The translations under genes were made by a program, and so were the position numbers. A stretch of DNA of 7,709 nucleotides from positions 1 to 7,709 of the forward strand of contig JAAYQY010000109.1 in the NCBI GenBank assembly GCA_012519125.1, in the 5' to 3' direction. This document shows positions 1 through 5,381 of the stretch, piece after piece; the stretch's first letter is position 1, and every line of letters starts with the position of its first letter. Under the pieces are notes generated by a model, which made no database searches, had not been told where the DNA came from, and was given only the letters and a program-made list of their open reading frames with translations. The stretch comes from Spirochaetales bacterium. GTDB taxonomy: Bacteria > Spirochaetota > Spirochaetia > Sphaerochaetales > Sphaerochaetaceae.

Positions 1-1
1 A

Positions 2-946
2 ACAGAGACGGTTCACCAGAGAATGGGCATGGACCTGAAAATCTCCCTTCCCTCACCCAACTCGGGCAATGTCCGTGGGGAGGTGGTGCTCAAGGCATCC
101 TATCCGGACACCTCTCCAACCTTGAATGATATCATTCACAAGGCGTACCTGCGTGCACGCTTCCCCTCCTTCCGCTTGACTGCAGGAAAAACCCGGCTCA
201 GCTGGGGCGACGGCATGCTCTTCAATGCAGGAGATGTGCTCTATGGCAGTTCCTCAACCTCAGTTAGCCTGACGCAGGCAGAGCTGCGGGACAAGACAGA
301 TTGGATGGCAGCACTGAACTACCCGCTGGGTTTCTTCAGCTTCTTTGAAGCAGTGCTGATCCCCAGTACAACTACCAGGGTGGAAGATGTAGGCTTTGGC
401 TTGCGTTTCTACACGAATGTGGGGGAGACAAAGGTGGAGGCGGGCTACGCCACCACCGATGCAGGAGAGCGAAAACACAAGCCTTATGTGAGCCTGCAGG
501 GAAATATCGGTGCCGATTGGTATCTCAGCTCTTCGGTCGCGCTTGACCATGCATTCTCAACCGATGCTTCTTCGTTCCTGATCAGCGGGGGCTTGTTCCA
601 CTCCTTCTACTTCTCCGGTGACCGCACCCTGGCACTGCGTCTGGAATTTCTCAGCCGGCCTTTGGGAAGCTGGGCTTTCAAAGGTCAGGAGGATGCAACC
701 TGCACCCTCCTGCTCTACCCTGAGCTGGTCTATACCCCAACAAGCAGCCTCTCCCTCAGTCTGAGGACCATCCTCAGCCCACTCGACCTGTCGATGAACA
801 CAACTGTGGGTGCCGTCTGGTCAGTCTTTGAGGGATTCAGTCTGGTAGGATCCCTCTCCGCTCCCTTCGGGCAGAGCTCGGATCTGTTCAACTGGGAAGG
901 AGACCAGATGATCGCTCTTGGTATAGGGGCTTCCTGGATCTACTAG
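2..946 (+). CDS. Outer-membrane beta-barrel (porin-like) protein, 5'-truncated
   Basis: The reading frame is open from the left edge, so the gene starts upstream. The ATG codons at 23 and 29 lack a ribosome site and are probably internal. About 314 codons are visible. The translation alternates polar and hydrophobic residues in short amphipathic strands separated by turns (for example LSLSLRTILS and MIALGIGASWIY) and ends in a Tyr. Both are typical of outer-membrane barrels, where the terminal aromatic is the BAM recognition signal. A stretch near codons 55-71 counted from the ATG at 23 (GKTRLSWGDG...FNAGD) recalls the 'GKQ.. WGDG' segment of carbohydrate- or alginate-type porins. The signal peptide is presumably outside the window. 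The substrate cannot be told from sequence. The TAG stop shares a CTAG with the stop of the opposing ferredoxin gene. Barrel assignment is fairly sure; transport function is inferred. Confidence 0.72.
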   Translation, partial: TETVHQRMGMDLKISLPSPNSGNVRGEVVLKASYPDTSPTLNDIIHKAYLRARFPSFRLTAGKTRLSWGDGMLFNAGDVLYGSSSTSVSLTQAELRDKTDWMAALNYPLGFFSFFEAVLIPSTTTRVEDVGFGLRFYTNVGETKVEAGYATTDAGERKHKPYVSLQGNIGADWYLSSSVALDHAFSTDASSFLISGGLFHSFYFSGDRTLALRLEFLSRPLGSWAFKGQEDATCTLLLYPELVYTPTSSLSLSLRTILSPLDLSMNTTVGAVWSVFEGFSLVGSLSAPFGQSSDLFNWEGDQMIALGIGASWIY

Positions 947-1644
947 CGAAGGATCTCCCCTTCGGAGGAGATGGTCACCACGGCGAGGGGAATGATCTTT
1001 CCGCTGGCGGTGATGGCCCGCTTGACGGCATGGTCGAGGCCTCCACAGCAAGGAACCTCCATCCGTGCCACCGTGACGCTTCTGATGTCATGGCTGGCAA
1101 AGATTGCCGACAGCTTCTCCGCATAGTCGCCTTCATCAAGCTTGGGACAGCCGATAAGGGTGACCCGGTTGCGGATGAAGGTATTGTGGAAATCACCATG
1201 GGCATAGGCTGCACAGTCGGCAGCGATAAGCAGGTCACAGTTGTTGAAGAAAGCGGCATTGGGAGCAGCGAGCTTAATCTGCACCGGCCACTGGCGAAGC
1301 TGGCTTGCCATCTTCTGGGTGCTTTGTGCGGAAGAAGCCTCTTCTTTCCGGCTCTCCTGCTTCATCACCTTGATCTGACTGCCGGGGCAGCTGAAGACCG
1401 GCTTCTGCTCACCCATCAGCTTCTCCACTTCCTCATGATTGAAAGCCGGCGCCTCTCGCTCCTCAAAGCTTATAGCGCCGGTGGGGCAGACCGGCAGGCA
1501 GTTGCCAAGCCCATCGCAGTAATCCTCACGCAGGAGGACAGCCTTGCCGTTTACCAAGCCGATTGCACCCTCCTGACAAGCGCTTACGCACAAGCCGCAA
1601 CCGTTGCACTTCTCTTCATCTATAGTAATCATCTGTCTGATCAT
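943..1644 (-). CDS. 4Fe-4S dicluster-type ferredoxin protein with Cys-rich C-terminal domain
   Basis: This 233-residue protein has an N-terminal ferredoxin domain: C13-x2-C16-x2-C19-x3-C23, then C43-x5-C49-x3-C53-Pro. The second motif lacks the usual middle Cys; Leu46 takes its place in YCDGLGNC. A variable linker (about 85-112, with C86) leads to a C-terminal domain of about 120 residues with further Cys at 136, 144, 166 and a C199-C200-GG motif in MEVPCCGG. From memory, the same architecture occurs in anaerobic Firmicutes and other anaerobes, often beside a Crp/Fnr regulator and sometimes the hybrid-cluster protein gene hcp. A cytoplasmic electron-transfer role, perhaps in nitrosative or redox stress, is inferred. 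The ATG at 1644 is chosen because GGAGG lies 5 bases upstream. A TTG at 1671 and an ATG at 1656 would extend the protein but overlap or precede that site. It is divergent from the regulator gene at 1732. Confidence 0.85.
   Translation of the reverse strand: MIRQMITIDEEKCNGCGLCVSACQEGAIGLVNGKAVLLREDYCDGLGNCLPVCPTGAISFEEREAPAFNHEEVEKLMGEQKPVFSCPGSQIKVMKQESRKEEASSAQSTQKMASQLRQWPVQIKLAAPNAAFFNNCDLLIAADCAAYAHGDFHNTFIRNRVTLIGCPKLDEGDYAEKLSAIFASHDIRSVTVARMEVPCCGGLDHAVKRAITASGKIIPLAVVTISSEGEILR
953..972. other. UUCG-tetraloop hairpin at the porin/ferredoxin junction
   Basis: ATCTCC and GGAGAT pair, with an inner C-G closing a TTCG loop and one C-A mismatch (959 against 966). On the + transcript this gives a C(UUCG)G tetraloop seven bases past the porin stop. 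No T run follows on either strand, so it is not a standard intrinsic terminator. It may stabilise or define the 3' end of the porin mRNA. It lies inside the last codons of the opposing ferredoxin gene, so coincidence is possible. Confidence 0.4.
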
Positions 1645-1649
1645 ACAAT

Positions 1650-1654
1650 CCTCC
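1650..1654 (-). promoter_or_regulatory. Ribosome binding site GGAGG deciding the ferredoxin start
   Basis: GGAGG on the minus strand with a 5-base spacer (ATTGT) to the ATG ending at 1644. It excludes the ATG at 1656, whose codon overlaps this site, as the main start. The same GGAGG plus 5-base arrangement precedes the unrecognised minus-strand gene starting at 3244. Confidence 0.7.
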
Positions 1655-1655
1655 A

Positions 1656-1684
1656 TTGTCTCGTTTCGCAAGCTATGGTACCAT
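1656..1684 (+). promoter_or_regulatory. Candidate promoter of the Crp/Fnr gene
   Basis: TTGTCT at 1656-1661 and TACCAT at 1679-1684, separated by 17 bases, each match 4 of 6 sigma-70 consensus bases. Transcription would begin near 1691, about 40 bases before the ATG. The -10 element lies in a perfect 10-bp palindrome, ATGGTACCAT (1675-1684). The match is modest, so this is a candidate only. Confidence 0.3.
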
Positions 1685-1697
1685 GGGCTTCAAAGAG

Positions 1698-1703
1698 ATT
1701 ATG
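1698..1703 (-). promoter_or_regulatory. Candidate -10 element for the ferredoxin gene
   Basis: CATAAT on the minus strand matches 5 of 6 bases of TATAAT and lies about 54 bases before the ferredoxin ATG. No good -35 hexamer sits 16-18 bases upstream (the region reads TCCCTT). The element touches the end of the 16-bp palindrome at 1702-1717, so a bound regulator would be expected to affect this promoter. Confidence 0.3.
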
Positions 1704-1717
1704 TTGTTTTTACAACA
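1702..1717. promoter_or_regulatory. 16-bp inverted repeat, likely Crp/Fnr-type operator
   Basis: TGTTGT-TTTT-ACAACA is a perfect inverted repeat with 6-bp arms and a 4-bp centre. Fnr-family sites have the form TTGAT-N4-ATCAA and Crp sites TGTGA-N6-TCACA; this site has matching overall dimensions but a different arm sequence. It lies between the divergent ferredoxin and Crp/Fnr genes, next to a CATAAT -10 on the minus strand and just upstream of the regulator's ribosome site. Autoregulation by the adjacent regulator is inferred from position and symmetry. Confidence 0.5.
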
Positions 1718-1731
1718 AACAAGGGAGATCT

Positions 1732-2394
1732 ATGGATATCGTTTCCATTCTGCGGCACTCAGTCCTTTTCTCACAGATCCAGGCAGAGGATATACCCAAC
1801 CTCCTCACCTGCCTGAGGGCGAGGAAGTCCGAGTTCCCCAAAGACTATACGATCATCGATGAACGCGAGTTCACCGATGAGCTGGGCATTGTGCTCAGCG
1901 GTTCGGTGAACATCGAGCGCCATGATTTCTGGGGCAACAGGACCGTAGTTTCCAATCTCGGGGTTGCTGACAGCTTTGCCGAGACGCTCGCCTGCACCCA
2001 ACAGATGAGTGAGGTTTCGGTCATCACCTGCGAGCCTACCACCATTTTGTTCTTGAATATCCATCAGGTGATCACCTCCTGCTCCAAAGGGTGCAGCTTC
2101 CACCATGCTCTCATCGAGAACATGGTTCGCCTGCTCTCTTACAAGAATCTGGAGCTCATGAAGAAAATGAATCATATCACCAAGCGAAGCACCCGGGAGA
2201 AATTGCTCTCCTATCTCTCTGCGGAGGCACAGAAACGAGGGTCGAGGAGTTTCTCCATCCCATTCGATCGCCAGCAATTGGCAGACTATCTGTGTGTAGA
2301 ACGAAGTGCCATGTCCAGTGAACTGAGCAAGATGCGCAGTGAAGGCCTTTTGGAGTACCAGAAGAGCTTCTTCACCCTGATTGAGGAGGAATGA
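1732..2394 (+). CDS. Crp/Fnr-family transcriptional regulator
   Basis: A 220-residue protein of the usual Crp/Fnr length. Residues about 10-110 form the cyclic-nucleotide-binding-like beta-roll (VLSGSVNIERHDFWGNR is the typical turn). A long dimerisation helix follows (about 122-147). A winged helix-turn-helix lies at about 174-209, with the recognition region around DRQQLADYLCVERSAMSSEL. Cys residues are at 27, 88, 100, 117, 121 and 188. The C117-x3-C121-x-F-H-H group between the roll and the dimer helix resembles a motif I recall from clostridial members, where a redox or metal sensor role is plausible but unproven. It lacks the N-terminal Cys cluster of E. coli Fnr. The ATG at 1732 is preceded by AAGGGAG at 4 bases. 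The frame stays open to 1030 upstream, but that part is antisense to the ferredoxin gene. The downstream lipoprotein gene begins directly on the stop codon. Confidence 0.9.
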   Translation: MDIVSILRHSVLFSQIQAEDIPNLLTCLRARKSEFPKDYTIIDEREFTDELGIVLSGSVNIERHDFWGNRTVVSNLGVADSFAETLACTQQMSEVSVITCEPTTILFLNIHQVITSCSKGCSFHHALIENMVRLLSYKNLELMKKMNHITKRSTREKLLSYLSAEAQKRGSRSFSIPFDRQQLADYLCVERSAMSSELSKMRSEGLLEYQKSFFTLIEEE

Positions 2395-2790
2395 ATGAGA
2401 AACATATATATCGCGACCATACTTGCAAGCCTATTGCTGCTGGCATCCTGCACCACTACCCAACGGGCAAAACCCCTCTCCCTCGAGGTGGAGGGAAAGC
2501 CGGTGACTGAAATGTTGACCATCTCCCTCAGTGAAGCTGAACTGCTTGAGGCGGGGTACACCTATGGGCAGTGGGTACTGCTGGAAATCGAGGGAGTCGT
2601 ACTCAAAGCGAAGATAGCCCCTGCTCCTGTTGCCGGAGTATCGACGCTGGTCCCCAGACAAGAGGCCTCCACCCTCTATGCCCCCATGGCGATCAAGGAG
2701 GGAGGAAAGGGCCTCATGGTTCCTTATCGGGAACCTTCAGGCCCCTCATCCTCGGTAAGTTTTTCAGGGAGCTTTGTCTTTACACTTTGA
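2395..2790 (+). CDS. Small predicted lipoprotein of unknown function
   Basis: A 131-residue protein with a clear lipoprotein signal: short positive N-terminus, hydrophobic core (about 4-16) and lipobox LLAS-Cys19. The mature part of about 113 residues would be lipid-anchored and exported. It has no membrane segment and no motif I recognise. It is rich in Ser, Glu, Leu and Pro and ends in SVSFSGSFVFTL, a beta-like terminus. The ATG abuts the TGA of the Crp/Fnr gene with no gap, and GGAGG at 2385-2389 inside that gene's end serves it, so translation is probably coupled. The 3' end overlaps the opposing gene by 11 bp. A perfect 6-bp-stem hairpin, GGTTCC/GGAACC at 2718-2735, lies near its end without a T run. 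Function is unknown. Confidence 0.75.
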   Translation: MRNIYIATILASLLLLASCTTTQRAKPLSLEVEGKPVTEMLTISLSEAELLEAGYTYGQWVLLEIEGVVLKAKIAPAPVAGVSTLVPRQEASTLYAPMAIKEGGKGLMVPYREPSGPSSSVSFSGSFVFTL

Positions 2791-3244
2791 TCTGAACCGG
2801 CTCACTGAGGATATCAAAGGTGTCGCAGATGGTCTCCAGGAAAAAGATCCTGATACTCTGCAAATCCATGTCTCCGTCATAGAGGCCCAGATCTTCTCGT
2901 TCCAAGGCTGTGTAGAGATACGCCCTGTTCTCCGAGAAGTACCCCTTGGTCTGATACTCATCCTGCAACTCCCTGAGCGAGCAGCCGAGTTTGTAGGAGA
3001 GGGAGCGAAGATCCTCCTGCTCAAGACTGACTACCAGAATGGTCTTGCGCTTGCGCTGGACCACCATCGAGTAAGGAATGCGCACCAAATCCTCCCCACT
3101 CTTGCATGCAGGGTCTTTCAAGAGTGTGCAGACGAGGTCTCCACACTTCCATATCTCATCGGCAAGGACGCCGTCACGCTCATCGGGAAAGGAGTGCCAG
3201 ATGAGAGGGTCGATTACTTGTTGTTTCAAGGGGTCTAACACCAT
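2780..3244 (-). CDS. Hypothetical cytoplasmic protein, 154 residues
   Basis: I do not recognise this family. The ATG at 3244 is chosen because GGAGG lies 5 bases upstream; GTG codons at 3259 and 3256 are in frame but upstream of or overlapping that site. There is no signal peptide and no membrane segment. The protein is mixed alpha/beta in look, with an Arg/Lys patch before a beta-like stretch (QRKRKTILVVSLEQEDL) and acidic stretches (ALEREDLGLYDGDMDL). Cys occur at four or five scattered positions without a metal-binding pattern. Codon use resembles its neighbours and a good ribosome site precedes it, so it is probably a real gene. It overlaps the lipoprotein gene end by 11 bp and is divergent from the ZIP transporter gene. 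It may be a lineage-specific spirochaete protein. Confidence 0.7.
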   Translation of the reverse strand: MVLDPLKQQVIDPLIWHSFPDERDGVLADEIWKCGDLVCTLLKDPACKSGEDLVRIPYSMVVQRKRKTILVVSLEQEDLRSLSYKLGCSLRELQDEYQTKGYFSENRAYLYTALEREDLGLYDGDMDLQSIRIFFLETICDTFDILSEPVQIKV

Positions 3245-3249
3245 AGGAT

Positions 3250-3254
3250 CCTCC
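3250..3254 (-). promoter_or_regulatory. Ribosome binding site deciding the start at 3244
   Basis: GGAGG on the minus strand with a 5-base spacer (ATCCT) to the ATG. It makes the GTG codons at 3256 and 3259 unlikely starts. The bases GGTGGTGGAGG just upstream form a small GGT repeat. Confidence 0.65.
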
Positions 3255-3302
3255 ACCACCAGAGTAGCCTTTGTCTGCAGTGCAAGGCAAGCGGTTTTCC
3301 TC

Positions 3303-3331
3303 TTGACCGATGGAAGGTTGGCTCGTATCGT
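3303..3331 (+). promoter_or_regulatory. Candidate promoter of the ZIP transporter, predicting a leaderless mRNA
   Basis: TTGACC at 3303-3308 (5 of 6 matches) and TATCGT at 3326-3331 (4 of 6) are 17 bases apart. Transcription would start 6-8 bases later, at 3337-3339, on the ATG at 3338. No Shine-Dalgarno sequence is placed correctly before the ATG; the nearest purine run, GGAAGG at 3312-3317, is about 20 bases away and between the two promoter elements. Confidence 0.4.
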
Positions 3332-3337
3332 AACGGT

Positions 3338-4141
3338 ATGAGTAACAATCCGGTGCTTCTGGCATTCCTTGCCACCATGGGAACCTGGGCGATGACCGCT
3401 CTGGGGGCCTCACTCGTGTTCTTCTTCAAGACGATCAAGGCGCATGTCATGAACAGTATGCTCGGTTTTGCCAGCGGTGTCATGATTGCTGCTTCCTTCT
3501 GGTCGCTGCTTGCTCCTGCCATCGAGATAGCAGAGGGAGGCAGGATTCCTGCCTACATCGTAGCCTCGATAGGGTTCTTGCTCGGAGGAGGTTTTCTCTG
3601 GCTGAGCGACCACTTGCTGCCCCATGCGCACATCGGATCCAAAGAGGGGGATGAGGAGGGCATTCCAACTCACTTGAGAAGATCCATTCTCCTGGTACTC
3701 TCGATCACGTTGCACAACTTCCCTGAGGGTCTGGCGGTAGGTGTGGCGATAGGATCTGCTGCCGTCACCGGACAGGGCATGATGGCAGCTCTCGTGGTTG
3801 CCATCGGCATCGGACTGCAGAATCTTCCCGTGGGAGCTGCAGTCTCCATCCCACTGCGCAGAGAGAACCTGAGTCGGCGCAAAGCCTTCTTTTATGGCCA
3901 GGCTTCCGGCATCGTGGAACCCATAGGAGGGGTGCTTGGAGCACTGCTGGTCACCCAAATGCAACCCATCCTTCCGTATGCCCTCTCCTTCGCTGCAGGA
4001 GCCATGATCTATGTGGTGGTCGAGGAGTTGATACCTGAGTCGCAGGCAGAGAAAGGGGATCACAAGGGAATCCACTATGCAACGTTCGGCACAATGCTCG
4101 GATTTGCAACCATGATGATCCTGGATGTTGCCTTGGGTTAG
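3338..4141 (+). CDS. ZIP-family metal transporter, GufA-like
   Basis: A 267-residue inner-membrane protein with about eight hydrophobic segments, the standard ZIP size. It would import zinc or other divalent metals. The TM4 motif is intact: H126-N127-F-P-E130-G. The TM5 motif reads Q161-N162-L-P-V165-G, where GufA-type proteins normally have Q-N-x-P-E-G; codon GTG at 3830 replaces the expected Glu codon. E194 in the GIVEPIGG segment of TM6 is present. By comparison with the Bordetella ZIP structure, the TM5 Glu is a ligand of the binuclear metal site, so metal affinity or specificity may be altered. A charged, His-containing loop (HLLPHAHIGSKEGDEEG, about 90-106) lies before TM4, as is common in the family. 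The ATG lacks a ribosome site and may lie at the 5' end of the mRNA; a later ATG at 3377 has no better site. It overlaps the YihY gene by 4 bp at its end. Confidence 0.9.
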   Translation: MSNNPVLLAFLATMGTWAMTALGASLVFFFKTIKAHVMNSMLGFASGVMIAASFWSLLAPAIEIAEGGRIPAYIVASIGFLLGGGFLWLSDHLLPHAHIGSKEGDEEGIPTHLRRSILLVLSITLHNFPEGLAVGVAIGSAAVTGQGMMAALVVAIGIGLQNLPVGAAVSIPLRRENLSRRKAFFYGQASGIVEPIGGVLGALLVTQMQPILPYALSFAAGAMIYVVVEELIPESQAEKGDHKGIHYATFGTMLGFATMMILDVALG

Positions 4142-5379
4142 ATGCGCTGCAGCAGGTTTTCTAGGGTAAGATTCCCCAATGAGGCGATACCGTGGTCCTG
4201 CACCTGCTGGGCCACCGCCTCCCCTGCCGTATCATGCTCCACTTCATCAATATTCGCAAGGCCGTACAGACCCATTACCAGGTCCTGCATTCTGAGGCTT
4301 TCCAAGGGTTGTTTGGGAATGAAGCTGGTTCTGCTGCTGTTGGTAGTGGTGATGAAGTTCAGTTGCGTAAGCAGGTCAAGAAAGCCTTGCAGACGATTGA
4401 ACGGAATGGCAAGCCGGTCAAGCATCTCTTTGGTGGAAGTGGCACCCCGCCCTTCACGAAAGTTACTTCCGATGAGCATCATGATGTTCGTGCCTTCAGA
4501 GAGCTGCAAGGCGGGACTTTGGGGCAAGCCGCGAAAGCTTGCCGCATCGGGTCGGAACTGGTGGACATAGGCAAGCTCGACGCTGAAGAAGACCGTTGCC
4601 CAAAACACATAGCAGAAAAAGAGAAACAGGAAGACTGCAGCAAAGGAACCGTAAATGACAGAAAAGTTGGTAGCCTGATTGGTAAGCAGAGTCGTGAACT
4701 TGCTGAAAATGGTGATGACCACCACCCCCGAGAGGCTGCCAAGAAAGGCTGCATTGAAGCGTACCTTGGTGTTGGGGACAAAGTAGATGAGCAAAAACAG
4801 CACCAAGGCAACAATGATTGCGGGGGCGAAGGACTGCAGGGCCGCCGACCAGCGCCCCATGCTCACCCCGAGCAGGTTCAGATACCAGCTGGTAAGAACC
4901 GACTGTACGCTTACATACGCAGCCAACAGCAAGCTAGCCACGATGAGGAAGGTGATATAGCCGGCAAAGCGTCTCAAGGGATTTCTCGACCTGGATGAGC
5001 GATAAATGTGATTAATCACCGTCCAGACCTTGTTGATCAGAAGCACCATGGTGACCAGAAAGGAGATCAGGCCCACCACCCCAAGACTGGTTGCATTTCG
5101 GGTGTAGCGGGTGAGCAACACCATCAATTCGCCTCCCGCACGCTCTCCTGCAAGCTCAGTAAGCCACTCGGAGAGGAAGGCTATCAAAGGCTCAAGGACA
5201 CCCAGAGCGTTGAAAAAGGTGAAGATGAAGGTGAGAGCCGGAACAATGGCCAGCAGGGTCGAGTAGACAAGGCCAGAGGCAGAGTTGAGAATGTTGTCCT
5301 TCATCGCCTGCCGGAAAACCGTAGCATAGAAAAGCCCCAGACGTTTGAGATTTTGCTGTATCACCGACCTGAACGACAT
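4138..5379 (-). CDS. YihY/BrkB-family inner-membrane protein
   Basis: A 413-residue protein. Residues about 25-280 form the YihY domain with six hydrophobic segments, near 35-59, 98-122, 138-163, 183-202, 208-228 and 245-272. The family's late motif is visible as VIYGSFAAVFLFLFF followed by the FSVELAYV end. A soluble tail (about 290-413) includes a segment that resembles a winged helix (TKEMLDRLAIPFNRLQGFLD, then LTQLNFITTT), an extension known in longer members. YihY was once called ribonuclease BN; that activity belongs to another protein, and the family's role remains unclear, with envelope-lipid transport proposed. The ATG follows the hydrolase stop by 2 bp, with AAAGGA at 5387-5392 inside the hydrolase end, so the two are an operon with likely translational coupling. 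The end overlaps the ZIP gene by 4 bp. Confidence 0.88.
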   Translation of the reverse strand: MSFRSVIQQNLKRLGLFYATVFRQAMKDNILNSASGLVYSTLLAIVPALTFIFTFFNALGVLEPLIAFLSEWLTELAGERAGGELMVLLTRYTRNATSLGVVGLISFLVTMVLLINKVWTVINHIYRSSRSRNPLRRFAGYITFLIVASLLLAAYVSVQSVLTSWYLNLLGVSMGRWSAALQSFAPAIIVALVLFLLIYFVPNTKVRFNAAFLGSLSGVVVITIFSKFTTLLTNQATNFSVIYGSFAAVFLFLFFCYVFWATVFFSVELAYVHQFRPDAASFRGLPQSPALQLSEGTNIMMLIGSNFREGRGATSTKEMLDRLAIPFNRLQGFLDLLTQLNFITTTNSSRTSFIPKQPLESLRMQDLVMGLYGLANIDEVEHDTAGEAVAQQVQDHGIASLGNLTLENLLQRI

Positions 5380-5381
5380 CC

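Noticed and set aside
1030..1731. In-frame upstream extension of the Crp/Fnr gene to 1030, giving a 454-residue protein
   Set aside because: The extra 234 codons are exactly antisense to the ferredoxin gene and show no protein family. The ATG at 1732 has a good ribosome site and gives the normal family length.
1771..2277. 168-codon minus-strand frame opposite the Crp/Fnr gene
   Set aside because: Shadow frame; the + strand protein has full Crp/Fnr domain structure.
2760..2795. Intrinsic terminator at the lipoprotein/hypothetical junction (T5 run at 2760-2764)
   Set aside because: No stable GC stem immediately precedes the T run on the + strand, and the hairpin at 2718-2735 is too far away.
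3410..4075. 221-codon open frame on the minus strand across the ZIP gene
   Set aside because: Antisense shadow of a well-supported transporter gene, low complexity with no recognisable domain.
4192..4998. 268-codon open frame on the + strand across the YihY gene
   Set aside because: It is antisense to a clear membrane-protein gene, is rich in charged residues as expected for a complement of hydrophobic codons, and has no ribosome site or family resemblance.
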